This document shows positions 56,260-64,000 of a DNA stretch of 64,000 nt, piece by piece. Origin of the DNA: Rhizobium leguminosarum (lineage in GTDB: Bacteria > Pseudomonadota > Alphaproteobacteria > Rhizobiales > Rhizobiaceae); the NCBI RefSeq assembly GCF_002953715.1, contig NZ_CP025017.1, positions 62,001 through 126,000 on the forward strand. Reading direction: 5' to 3'. Every line of letters starts with the position of its first letter. The first letter of the stretch is position 1. A program made the translations under genes and the position numbers. The notes beneath the pieces are model-generated. The model was not told the origin of the DNA and did no database searches. It saw only the letters and a program-made list of their open reading frames with translations.

Positions 56260-56892
56260 TCACGCCGCCTGAAGCTCGGCAGCAAGTCGGTCAAAGCCGC
56301 CGAACAAGGCATCGCTGCGCAGCACGCGGCGCTTATCGCCGTCGTTGACCAAAAGCGCGGGGACACCATCCATCCGGAATGCAGCCATGAGTTGACGGGA
56401 CTTCCCGATCCTGTTGCGATAGATATCGAGCAGGGCCTCGTCCGGAGCCCGGACACGAGCGACGGCATCGGAAAACCCGGCCTGATCGAGAACGTCGACC
56501 ACGACAGCGATCTCCGAGGTGTTGCGGCCGTCAACATAACGGGCGATTTGAAGTGCCTTCAGAGCTTCGCACTCTCTGTCGAGTTGCGTAAGCCCGACCG
56601 CAATGATCCCGAGCGTCGCAGGGGCGGAGTCGAACATACTGTCTGTGCCCCCGAGAACCTGATCGCGATAGAGCTGGCTGAAGACCTGTCCCGTGAGCCG
56701 GTTGATCCGCTGGTCATTATGCCAGGCATAGGCTGCGAAACGTTCATCCAGCGGACGGGCGCCTTCGCCCGCGAAGAGCCCGGTGGGTGCAAGCTCGACG
56801 GTGAGATTGTCGAGCTTGGCCATTTTGTCGAGCGCGGGCGTCGCACCATAGCACCAGCCGCAAAGCGGATCGTAGAGATAGGTAAGATGCAT
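56260..56892 (-). CDS. DsbA/FrnE-like thiol oxidoreductase
   Basis: A 210-residue thioredoxin-fold protein with an inserted helical domain. The active site is CGWC at 11-14 (YDPLCGWCYGATPAL) and the cis-proline is in MDGVPALLVND. There is no signal peptide, so it is cytoplasmic, like FrnE/2-hydroxychromene isomerase-type DsbA relatives. It is divergent from the LysR regulator at 57007, its likely controller. The spacer 56893-57006 is AT-rich. Confidence 0.88.
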   Translation of the reverse strand: MHLTYLYDPLCGWCYGATPALDKMAKLDNLTVELAPTGLFAGEGARPLDERFAAYAWHNDQRINRLTGQVFSQLYRDQVLGGTDSMFDSAPATLGIIAVGLTQLDRECEALKALQIARYVDGRNTSEIAVVVDVLDQAGFSDAVARVRAPDEALLDIYRNRIGKSRQLMAAFRMDGVPALLVNDGDKRRVLRSDALFGGFDRLAAELQAA

Positions 56893-57006
56893 ATCGGACC
56901 ATCCTTGACGCGATGGACAACAGATAGTGCACTTCTATTGAGTGATAAATATTGTTAAATGTGACAGAATGTATGTCAAAAACTTACAATTAAATGGAAG
57001 AAGGTT

Positions 57007-57900
57007 ATGGAGGCTGTCAACCTCAATCGGCTGGCCTATTTCGCAGCCGTCGTCGATACCGGCTCGTTCACGAAAGCTGCCGAGCGCCTCGCAATCACGA
57101 AGACGGTCGTCAGCCAGCAGGTTGCGCGGCTGGAAGCTGAGTTGAAAACCAGCTTGCTCCTCCGAACAACACGACGCGTCGAGCCGACTGAGGCCGGCAA
57201 ACTTCTCTACGCGCGCTGCGTCTTGATTTTCCGCGAAGCAGGAGACGCGGTCGATGAAATCACCCGCGCAAATGCCGAGCCGACAGGCATGCTACGCATT
57301 GCTGCGCCCAATGATTATGGTGCGAGCACGATCGCTCCGATTGCTGCGGCCTTTATCCGGAAGTATCCCGCTTGCAGGGTCGAGCTTCTGCTCGCCGATA
57401 CGAAGATGGATCTGCTCGCCAATCAGATCGATCTGTCGATCCGCGTTGGTTGGCTCGATGACTCCAGTCATCAAGCGAGACGGATCGGTTCGTTCCGGCA
57501 GTTTCTTGTTGCGTCTCCCAGTTTCTCCGCCACGCTCAGCTTGAACAGCCCGGAGGATGTGGCGGGCCAGCCGTTTATCGCCAACCTGGCCCTCAAGGAG
57601 CCGGTGACCTGGAGGTTTATCCAGGGCGATTTCGATCGGCGCACCGTGCGGATGCAACAGAGCCTCATGAGCAATTCGACGCCTGCTGTTCTCGCGGCCA
57701 CGCTTGCGGGGGCGGGCATATCCGTGCTGCCGGATTTTCTGGCTGAAGAGCATATAGACGCTGGCCGACTGACAAGATTGTTGCCGGACTGGAGCCTGCC
57801 GGCCGGAGGAATCTATGTCGTCTATCCGGCAGCTCGGTTCCGCACACCCAAAGTCACGGCTTTTGTCGCAATGCTGACAGGGGGCCGCTCGCGCGACTAG
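57007..57900 (+). CDS. LysR-family transcriptional regulator
   Basis: A 297-residue regulator. The N-terminal helix-turn-helix (GSFTKAAERLAITKTVVSQQVARLE, residues about 17-41, partly quoted) begins close to the start, and a type-2 periplasmic-binding effector domain follows (about 90-295). GAAGAAGG precedes the ATG. It is divergent from the DsbA-like gene, a typical LysR-target arrangement. No cysteine pair suggesting OxyR-like sensing was evident. Confidence 0.93.
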   Translation: MEAVNLNRLAYFAAVVDTGSFTKAAERLAITKTVVSQQVARLEAELKTSLLLRTTRRVEPTEAGKLLYARCVLIFREAGDAVDEITRANAEPTGMLRIAAPNDYGASTIAPIAAAFIRKYPACRVELLLADTKMDLLANQIDLSIRVGWLDDSSHQARRIGSFRQFLVASPSFSATLSLNSPEDVAGQPFIANLALKEPVTWRFIQGDFDRRTVRMQQSLMSNSTPAVLAATLAGAGISVLPDFLAEEHIDAGRLTRLLPDWSLPAGGIYVVYPAARFRTPKVTAFVAMLTGGRSRD

Positions 57901-57928
57901 GCTGCGCCATGGCGCAGCCCTGCAGTTG

Positions 57929-58168
57929 TTACTTCCACTGCGTCGCGTCGCCGGCGGCACAGCCGTAGGGCGGCAAGGAATTGGCAAAGGTGTTTTTGAG
58001 CTTGGCGCAGCCCCAGCTGTTGATTGGGCCGGGCATGGAATTGTTGAGCGTAATGCCGATTTCATCATAGGGGCTGTCGCTGTTGGTCACATAGCGATAC
58101 CAGCGGAAACCCGTAAGAACGACAACGGCAAGGGCGATCGTCAGCAGCAGGCGAACCAGTCTTTTCAT
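57929..58168 (-). CDS. Small secreted or membrane-anchored protein, unknown function
   Basis: 79 residues. It has an N-terminal hydrophobic helix after a basic start (KRLVRLLLTIALAVVVLTGF, residues 2-21). The remaining 55 residues are polar with two cysteines (WGCAKL and PPYGCAAG) that could form a periplasmic disulfide. The ATG at 58168 is preceded by AAGGAAATATC, a good ribosome site. Its stop is 29 bases from the convergent LysR stop. I do not recognise the family. Confidence 0.72.
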   Translation of the reverse strand: MKRLVRLLLTIALAVVVLTGFRWYRYVTNSDSPYDEIGITLNNSMPGPINSWGCAKLKNTFANSLPPYGCAAGDATQWK

Positions 58169-58515
58169 GATATTTCCTTTAAATACAAACGTCGCCGTGT
58201 AGCACCCAGATGTCGAAGCCGAAAGCGCTGCTGCCAACGGGCAAGGCGATACGGAGAAAGATATCTCCAGTGCAGGACCAGGCGGCGTGTTGAGGCGTGT
58301 TTATGCGCGCCCCCTTAAAGACCATCATATGGCCGATCTTGATGGCCAGATCTGAATCGACTCATCTTGGGCAGCAAACGCCAGCTGACGTTGAAGCGAA
58401 CTGTCAGGCTATGCAGGGCTTTGCAAAGCAAACTCCGACGCCATATTCTCGCCTTGACGATGACCCCTTCCCCAAATTCCTTCAGGCGCTATGGTGTCGG
58501 AAAGCAAGGGCGAGC
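58169..58515. other. Spacer without recognised gene
   Basis: About 350 bases. The rightward frame of the acylphosphatase-like gene is open to 58297 but lacks a ribosome site and its translation has no family character. The left end presumably holds the promoter of the small leftward gene. Nothing else seen. Confidence 0.4.
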
Positions 58516-58782
58516 ATGGGACAAGATAAGAGCCACCTCCTGCAGCGGATGACGATTGTTGGTGATCTCGAGGTCGCCTCCTTTGTCCCATGGATCCGGC
58601 GCCATGCCGCTAAGCTTGGCCTATCGCACACCATATCTCATATGAGTTCGATGCGGATTGAACTTGAGGTTGCTGGGCCAGAGGAACTCATCGATATGAT
58701 GGAGATGGGATGCTCTCTCGGGCCCATCGACGTATGGGTCGAGAGGATAGATCGCACGGCGATCAGCGGCGAAAGGACCTAG
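58516..58782 (+). CDS. Acylphosphatase-like protein lacking both catalytic residues
   Basis: 88 residues, the family length. The alpha/beta sandwich pattern fits acylphosphatase from MTIVGDLEVASFVPWIRRHA to the end (VWVERID). In active enzymes the first loop is GxVQGVGFR with the catalytic Arg, and the second is GWVxN with the catalytic Asn. Here they read GDLEVASFV and HTISHMS, so Arg is Val and Asn is replaced. It is probably a binding or structural relative rather than a phosphatase. The ATG at 58516 follows a weak AAGG. It lies 155 bases before the Rieske gene on the same strand. Confidence 0.65.
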   Translation: MGQDKSHLLQRMTIVGDLEVASFVPWIRRHAAKLGLSHTISHMSSMRIELEVAGPEELIDMMEMGCSLGPIDVWVERIDRTAISGERT

Positions 58783-58937
58783 TGCCGGGCTGTGGCACAT
58801 TTCCCCCGTGCATATTATTTACTCATTGTTGCCATTGCGAAATAATTATGCAAACCTGATAAGGTTGAGCGGAATTGCCTCGATGCCGAGGTGGGACGTG
58901 CTCGGCAAGCATATGATTTTGTTTGGGAACTCTCGTC

Positions 58938-59588
58938 ATGCCATCCGCCACGACCGGCTTTTGGACGCCAGTCGCCCTGTCCCGGGATTTGCCGGCCAGA
59001 ACCGTCATACCGGCACGGACGGCAGCCGGATCGATTGCCCTGTGGCGTAGCGCTTCGGGGCGCATATCGGCATCGGCGGATCGCTGTCCGCATCGTGGCA
59101 TGCGCCTGTCTCACGGCTTCGTGCGCGGCGAGACGCTCTCCTGCATCTATCATGGTTGGAGCTACGGCCAGGCCGGAAACTGTCTCCGCATTCCGGCCCA
59201 TCCGGGGCTGACGCCACCGGAAACCATTCGCGTCGCCACCCATGACGTCGAGGAAACAGATAACGTGATCTGGGTGGCTGTGGGTACGCCTGCTTCGAAG
59301 CCGCCGAGGCTTGATGGTCTCGCTCCCTTGCGTTCGCTGACGGCGTTCGCCGGCATCGCGGCGATCGAGGCGGCGGCCGGTGCGAAGACGAGCCCTGACG
59401 GTCTTGTCGAAATCGACGCATCCACCGGGGCCGTCTGTCTGCTATTATCCGCTTGGGAAGACGGACAGACGTTGATCCATGTGCTGCTGAAGGGTGACAC
59501 CGGCCCCGCGGCGGGCATCGGCGCCTCACGGGCCGCCGAGAGCCTGCGCCGCCGGGCTGAGGGTCTTCAGAGGGATATCGCGCAATGA
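58938..59588 (+). CDS. Stand-alone Rieske [2Fe-2S] protein
   Basis: 216 residues. The Rieske cluster motif is complete: C50-P-H52 and C69-IY-H72 (CPHRGMRLSHG, CIYHGW). The 100-residue Rieske fold is followed by a tail of about 110 residues with no known domain and no catalytic iron site. A ferredoxin-like electron carrier role is expected. The ATG at 58938 is preferred over 58923. Its stop overlaps the start of the oxygenase subunit by 4 bases, so the two products are made together and probably form one enzyme. Confidence 0.88.
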   Translation: MPSATTGFWTPVALSRDLPARTVIPARTAAGSIALWRSASGRISASADRCPHRGMRLSHGFVRGETLSCIYHGWSYGQAGNCLRIPAHPGLTPPETIRVATHDVEETDNVIWVAVGTPASKPPRLDGLAPLRSLTAFAGIAAIEAAAGAKTSPDGLVEIDASTGAVCLLLSAWEDGQTLIHVLLKGDTGPAAGIGASRAAESLRRRAEGLQRDIAQ

Positions 59589-60430
59589 CCATGCAGGCGA
59601 TGATCGACGAATGGTATCCTGTCGGGCTTTTCAGCCAGCTCGACAGCGCAGGTCGCACGACGGCGTTGATGGGCGAGCCGATCGAAGTGGCGCGCGATGC
59701 CGATGGCAATGCGAAGGTGACGAGCGGCGATGGCCGCGTTTTGCCGGTGCGTGTGCGTTACGGTCATGTCTGGTCCTCCCTCGGCGAGCCGAAGAAGGAG
59801 CTTTTCCCCATTCCCGAGGCTGACCAGCCCGGCCGTCGCTTCGTCGATGTCGGCGTGGTGCGGGTGCGCTGCTCGCCCCTGCGCGCCGTCGAGAACTTCC
59901 TCGACATCGCCCATTTCCCCTTCGTCCACACCGACATTCTCGGCGCGGAGCCGCACACCGAGGTCCAGAACTACAAGGTCGAGATCCGAGAGGAAGAAGA
60001 CGAGGTCTGGGCAACGCAGGTGAAATTCTACCAGCCGCAGGCCGCCAAGTCGGCAAGCGGCGGGATCACGACGGAATACATGTACCGCGTGCCGGCACCC
60101 ACCTGCTCCGTGCTTTACAAGACCTGCCCGCCGCGTCCGAGCGAATGGGATGTCATCACGCTCTTCGTGCAGCCGCTGGCTGAGGACCTCTGCGACGTCT
60201 GGCCATGGATGGCGCTCTTCGACGACGAAACCGCGATGACCGACCTCATCCATTTCCAGCAGACGATCTTTCTGCAGGACCGGTCGATCCTCGAAAACCA
60301 GATACCGCGGCTGTTGCCGCTCGACCCCGGCATGGAAATCCCGACGCGGGCCGATCTGACATCGATCGCCTACCGGCGCTGGCTGAAGCGCCACAATTAT
60401 ACCTACGGCGCACAGCTGGTGGCGCAATGA
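59585..60430 (+). CDS. Ring-hydroxylating-type oxygenase catalytic subunit without Rieske cluster
   Basis: 281 residues. The mononuclear-iron site of Rieske oxygenases is present: N104, D107, H110 and H115 (ENFLDIAHFPFVH), with the late carboxylate in FLQDRSILENQ. The first 70 residues look like a Rieske fold (DEWYPVGLFSQL, GEPIEVARDADG, RYGHVWSSLGEP), but both cluster loops (CxH, CxxH) are gone. The missing cluster is supplied in trans by the upstream gene. NdmC, a theobromine/7-methylxanthine-pathway N-demethylase of Pseudomonas, similarly lacks a Rieske domain. The ATGA overlap with the GST-like gene continues the coupling. Confidence 0.87.
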   Translation: MTMQAMIDEWYPVGLFSQLDSAGRTTALMGEPIEVARDADGNAKVTSGDGRVLPVRVRYGHVWSSLGEPKKELFPIPEADQPGRRFVDVGVVRVRCSPLRAVENFLDIAHFPFVHTDILGAEPHTEVQNYKVEIREEEDEVWATQVKFYQPQAAKSASGGITTEYMYRVPAPTCSVLYKTCPPRPSEWDVITLFVQPLAEDLCDVWPWMALFDDETAMTDLIHFQQTIFLQDRSILENQIPRLLPLDPGMEIPTRADLTSIAYRRWLKRHNYTYGAQLVAQ

Positions 60431-61086
60431 AGCTCTACGACTACATTCTCTCGCCCAGTTGCTACAAGGTGCGCCTGATGGCGGCGCTGATCGGCGTGAA
60501 GCTTGATCTGCGCCCGGTGGATTTCCATCCCGGCGCCGAGCATCGCGGCCCCGAGTTGCTTGCGCTCAACCCGGCAGGCTCCATTCCGATCCTGGAGGAT
60601 GGCGATCTGATCCTGACGGAATCGTCGGCGATCCTCGTCTATCTCGCCGCCAAGGCAGCACCCGAATGGCTCGGCAGCGGTAAGGCCGAGGAAGCGGCGC
60701 GGGTGCAGCAATGGCTGTCCTTCTCCGGCCGGCTGACGGCAAGCCTCGGGGCAGCACGGCTCCATGAAATGCTGTTGCGGCCGGGCAATATCGGCGCGCT
60801 GCAGGCCCAGGGCATCGCCGCCCTTCGCGAGCTTGAAGCCGGGCTTGTCGAGCAGGGCCTTCGCGGCATGCGCTTCCTCGCCGCCGATCGGCCGACAATT
60901 GCCGACATCGCCTGCTTTCCCTATGTGGCGCTGGCGCCCGATGGCGGCATCACGCTGGATGCTTATCCTGCGATCCGGCTCTGGTCCCGGGCGCTGCGCG
61001 CCCTCGACAAGTTTATCGAGATGCCAGGTATTCACCGGCTGCACGAGCTGAAGCCCGAACCTCATATCGAACCGGGCGAGGCGTGA
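60427..61086 (+). CDS. Glutathione S-transferase-like protein
   Basis: 219 residues. N-terminal thioredoxin-like domain (1-80) with SPSCYKVRL at the active-site helix and the cis-Pro/Glu-Ser signature GSIPILED...LTESSAI; an all-helical C-domain (about 90-210) with ADRPTIADIACFPY. In methylxanthine degradation, NdmE is a GST-like protein needed for N7-demethylation by NdmC. The adjacency here to a Rieske-less oxygenase repeats that pairing. Ordinary detoxification GST is the alternative. Confidence 0.88.
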   Translation: MKLYDYILSPSCYKVRLMAALIGVKLDLRPVDFHPGAEHRGPELLALNPAGSIPILEDGDLILTESSAILVYLAAKAAPEWLGSGKAEEAARVQQWLSFSGRLTASLGAARLHEMLLRPGNIGALQAQGIAALRELEAGLVEQGLRGMRFLAADRPTIADIACFPYVALAPDGGITLDAYPAIRLWSRALRALDKFIEMPGIHRLHELKPEPHIEPGEA

Positions 61087-61087
61087 G

Positions 61088-62467
61088 ATGGCTGGTTATC
61101 TCCTGAAGAACTGCGCAGCCGTGATTGTCGACGAGGGCAAGGGACCGGCCGTCCATCGCAATGTCGATCTCCTGACCAGCGGTCCGGCGATCCTGGCGAT
61201 CGGCGAAAATCTGGGGGTGGACGCACTGCCTGCCGGCACGACCGTTCAGGATGCTGCCGGCTGGTTCGTCTATCCGGGTCTCGTCAACACCCATCATCAC
61301 TTCTTCCAGTGCTTCGTACGCAACCGTGCCGATCTCGACTGGACGAAGCTCTCGGTGATCGAGTGGCTGGACCGCATCTACCCGATCTTTTCGCAGCTCA
61401 ACGAGGAGTGCTTCTACCACTCCTCCGTCACGGCGATGGCCGAGATGATCAAGCACGGCTGCACCACGGCCTTCGACCACCAGTACAATTTCCCCCGGCA
61501 CGCCGGGAAGCGGCTGATCGACCGTCAATTCGAGGCGGCCGATCTGCTCGGCATGCGTTTCCATGCCGGCCGCGGCGGCAACACCCTGCCGAAGTCGGAA
61601 GGCTCGACCATCCCCGACGAGATGCTGGAAACGACCGACGAGTTCATCGCCGACTGCGCCCGGCTGATCGAGACCTACCACGATACCAGCCCCTTCAGCA
61701 TGTGCCAGGTGGTGGTCGCGCCCTGCCAGCCGGTCAATTGCTATCGCGAGACCTTCGTGGAATCGGTGGCATTGGCGCGCGATCACGGCGTCATGATGCA
61801 TACTCATGTCGGCGAAGGCGAAAGCCCGGTCATTCAGGCTCGCCATGGCATGCGTACGGTCGACTATCTGGAAGAACTTGGCTTTGCCGGACCCGACGCC
61901 TTCTATGCCCATTGCTGGGAACTCACCCACGACGAACTCAGGAAGATGGCCGCCAGCGGCACCGGCGTCGCGCATTGCCCGGAACCGGTCTATCTGGTCG
62001 GCGCTGAGGTCACCGACATTCCCGCGATGGCCGCCTTCGGCCTGCGCATCGGCCTCGGCTGCGACGGCGCTGCCTCCAACGACAATTCCAACCTGATGCA
62101 CTGCCTGCACTCCGCCTACATGCTGCAGTGCCTCGTCGCCTCCGGCCGCACCCATCCCGTGCCGCCGCCGGTCGATTTCCTCGGCTACGGCACGTCAGGG
62201 GGAGCCAGCCTGCTCGGCCGGCGTGATATCGGCCGGCTGGCGCCCGGCATGGCCGCTGACCTGTTTGCGATCGACACCCGCCGCATGGATTATGTCGGTA
62301 CGCGGCACGATCCGCTGAGCCTGATTGCCCGCGTCGGCATCGGCATGGCGACCGACATGACCATGATCAATGGCCGCATCGTCTGGCAGAAGGGCGAATT
62401 CCCCGGTCTCGACGAGGCCAAGCTGTCAGCCGATGCCGAGGCTGCACTATCCGCCGTGGAATTTTAA
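61088..62467 (+). CDS. Amidohydrolase, 8-oxoguanine/guanine deaminase-like
   Basis: 459 residues of the AtzA/TrzN/8-oxoguanine deaminase group. Metal and catalytic residues are visible: HHH in VNTHHHFFQ, H and E in MHTHVGEGE, H in YAHCWELT and D in GLGCDGAASND. NTHHHFFQ is the pattern of bacterial 8-oxoguanine deaminases. It starts 1 base after the GST-like stop. It probably deaminates the purine-like product or substrate of the oxygenase. Confidence 0.88.
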   Translation: MAGYLLKNCAAVIVDEGKGPAVHRNVDLLTSGPAILAIGENLGVDALPAGTTVQDAAGWFVYPGLVNTHHHFFQCFVRNRADLDWTKLSVIEWLDRIYPIFSQLNEECFYHSSVTAMAEMIKHGCTTAFDHQYNFPRHAGKRLIDRQFEAADLLGMRFHAGRGGNTLPKSEGSTIPDEMLETTDEFIADCARLIETYHDTSPFSMCQVVVAPCQPVNCYRETFVESVALARDHGVMMHTHVGEGESPVIQARHGMRTVDYLEELGFAGPDAFYAHCWELTHDELRKMAASGTGVAHCPEPVYLVGAEVTDIPAMAAFGLRIGLGCDGAASNDNSNLMHCLHSAYMLQCLVASGRTHPVPPPVDFLGYGTSGGASLLGRRDIGRLAPGMAADLFAIDTRRMDYVGTRHDPLSLIARVGIGMATDMTMINGRIVWQKGEFPGLDEAKLSADAEAALSAVEF

Positions 62468-62494
62468 AAAAAACCAAAAGAGGGAACTGAGAAC

Positions 62495-63592
62495 ATGACC
62501 AAACTGACCCGCAGAAACCTGATGACGGCCGCTGCCGCCACCGGCCTTGCCGGCGTGCTCGGCAGCCGCCTTGCTTTGGCCGCCGACGAACCGCTCGGCA
62601 TCACGCTCGTCGTCCCGTCGCCGATCGGCGACGTCGGCTGGGGGCATGCACTTGCCGCCGGTCTCGAGCCGATCAAGGCCGCTTACGGCGACAAGGTGAA
62701 GGTCACCGTGCTTGAGAATATCGCGGAAGGCCCTGACGCCGACCGCATCATGAACAAGACCGTCGCCGACGGAAACAAGTTCCTGGTCGCCGGCTCTTTC
62801 GGCTATCAGAACGGCGCCCTGCAGATCGCCCGCCGCGATCCGAGCGTCACGGTTCTGCACGCCTCCGGCTTTCAGGTCGCTGCGAACTTCTCGCCGTTCG
62901 CGGCCAAGTATTTCCAGGGCACCTATCTGCTCGGCATGGCTGCCGCAGCACTTTCCAAGACCGGCAAGCTCGGCTCTGTGTCGGCCTTCGCCATTCCCGA
63001 ACTGATCACTTCCATCAACGCCTTCACCCTCGGCGCCCAGGCCGTCAAGCCCGATATCGAGGTCTCGGTCGTCTGGGTGAACTCCTGGTTCGACCCGGCC
63101 AAGGAGCAGGAGGCCGCCAAAGCCCTGATCGCGCAGAAGTGCGACGTGATCTTCTCCAACGCCCAGGACACGCCGTCCGTCATCTCGGCCTGCGAGGAAG
63201 CCGGCGTCTACGCCTTCAACCTCAACTCCTCGATGAAGAAATACGCACCGAAAACCTATCTCGGATGCATCTCGACGGACTGGTCACCGTTCTTCAAGGC
63301 ATCGGTCGACGCCCATCTCGCCGGCACGTTCAAGGGCGCCAATGCGTTCCTCGGCGTCGCCGACAAGGTCGTCGAAGTGGTGGACTGGAATCCGGATGTT
63401 CCGGCTGACGTGATGACCAAGATCAAGGAGATCGAGGCAAAGATCGCCGACGGCAGCTTCTCGCCCTTCACCGGGCCGATCACCAAGGCCGACGGCAGCG
63501 AAGGTGTCGCATCTGGCGCAACCATGGCCGACGCCGAGATCATCGCCATGAATTGGCACGTCAAGGGCGTGTCCACGCCGCTGCCGAAATAA
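62495..63592 (+). CDS. BMP/PnrA-family ABC transporter substrate-binding protein
   Basis: 365 residues. The N-terminal export signal has twin arginines (TKLTRRNLMTAAAATGLAG), so Tat export is possible. The mature part is the basic-membrane-protein/PnrA type that binds purine nucleosides in other bacteria. AGGGA precedes the ATG. The following gene encodes a sugar/nucleoside-type ATPase. A purine or purine-alkaloid ligand fits the enzymes upstream; that is inference. Confidence 0.9.
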   Translation: MTKLTRRNLMTAAAATGLAGVLGSRLALAADEPLGITLVVPSPIGDVGWGHALAAGLEPIKAAYGDKVKVTVLENIAEGPDADRIMNKTVADGNKFLVAGSFGYQNGALQIARRDPSVTVLHASGFQVAANFSPFAAKYFQGTYLLGMAAAALSKTGKLGSVSAFAIPELITSINAFTLGAQAVKPDIEVSVVWVNSWFDPAKEQEAAKALIAQKCDVIFSNAQDTPSVISACEEAGVYAFNLNSSMKKYAPKTYLGCISTDWSPFFKASVDAHLAGTFKGANAFLGVADKVVEVVDWNPDVPADVMTKIKEIEAKIADGSFSPFTGPITKADGSEGVASGATMADAEIIAMNWHVKGVSTPLPK

Positions 63593-63594
63593 GT

Positions 63595-64000
63595 CATGAC
63601 GACCCCGCTCCTGTCGCTGCGCGGCATTTCGAAGAGTTACGGCCAGATCCACGCCAATCAGGCGATCGATCTGGACGTGGCGCCGCAATCGATCCATGCG
63701 ATCCTCGGCGAAAACGGGGCGGGAAAATCGACGCTGATGAAGCTGATCTACGGCGTCGAGCAACCGGACGACGGGGATGTCGTCTGGGAAGGAAAACCGT
63801 TGCGCCTCGCCTCCCCTGCCGAGGCGAGGCGCAACGGCATCGGGATGGTCTTCCAGCACTTTTCGCTGTTCGAGACCCTGACCGTCCTGGAGAATATTCG
63901 GCTGGTCGTGCCGGGCCGCAAGGCTGAGCTCAAGGAACGCATTCGGACGCTTGGACGGGAGTTCGGCCTCGAAGTCGATCCGCTCGCCCATGTGCATGCG
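63595..64000 (+). CDS. Nucleoside-type ABC transporter ATP-binding protein, 3' partial
   Basis: 135 codons visible before the window ends. Walker A is GENGAGKST, the Q-loop GMVFQHFSLF. The opening LSLRGISKSYGQIHANQAID and the HFSLFETLTVLEN segment are typical of the tandem two-domain ATPases (YufO/NupB type) that pair with BMP binding proteins. It starts 2 bases after the binding protein stop. Permeases should follow beyond the window. Confidence 0.92.

Overview
This is a high-GC window of alphaproteobacterial DNA. It looks like a fast-growing rhizobium (Rhizobium leguminosarum/etli group), judging from codon use, the density of sugar ABC transporters, a RIME-like intergenic palindrome, a DUF1127 remnant and an Agp-like use of Opp-type transporters for carbohydrates. 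The species call is inference. No rRNA, tRNA, CRISPR array, complete insertion sequence or replication origin was seen.

Layout. (1) 1-4,588: a sugar ABC transporter (two permeases and an ATPase) around a GH127 beta-L-arabinofuranosidase. (2) 4,600-9,026: a DapA-family lyase/deaminase with a divergent GntR regulator, then a proline-iminopeptidase-like hydrolase and an M24 Xaa-Pro peptidase. (3) 9,027-10,113: a scar in which a second, decayed copy of block (2) has had its middle replaced by a lower-GC membrane protein gene. (4) 10,135-25,080: a LacI-controlled glycan locus with a GH29 fucosidase, a five-gene Opp/Agp-type ABC transporter, an IolB-like isomerase, a GH39 hydrolase, a sugar epimerase, a 2-hydroxyacid dehydrogenase and an enolase-superfamily enzyme, ending in an SDR fragment. 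(5) 25,400-33,657: a tripartite RND efflux system (pump gene frameshifted) with its own two-component system and a NodT-type outer-membrane lipoprotein. Three copies of a 40-bp box mark the locus.

(6) 33,692-48,885: a branched-chain amino/keto acid degradation island. An AraC regulator leads a leftward leucine operon (isovaleryl-CoA dehydrogenase, methylcrotonyl-CoA carboxylase beta and alpha, MaoC hydratase, CitE-like lyase). It is divergent from a rightward operon (SDR, thiolase, acyl-CoA dehydrogenase, then the complete branched-chain 2-oxoacid dehydrogenase complex). (7) 48,886-50,620: a gene-poor, decayed stretch with a frameshifted DUF1127 gene, a frameshifted Crp-like gene and a strong palindrome. 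(8) 50,621-55,147: a 1,508-residue glycine-rich autotransporter. (9) 55,254-58,782: a degenerate MBL-fold protein, a DsbA/FrnE-like protein, a LysR regulator, a small secreted protein and an acylphosphatase-like protein that lacks both catalytic residues.

(10) 58,938-64,000: the most unusual locus. It has a stand-alone Rieske protein, an oxygenase alpha subunit whose own Rieske cluster loops are missing, a GST-like protein, an 8-oxoguanine/guanine-deaminase-like amidohydrolase, a BMP/PnrA-type binding protein and a nucleoside-type ABC ATPase. The gene set resembles the NdmC/NdmE part of bacterial methylxanthine N-demethylation combined with purine uptake and deamination. A split Rieske oxygenase acting on a purine-like, possibly plant-derived substrate is the leading hypothesis.
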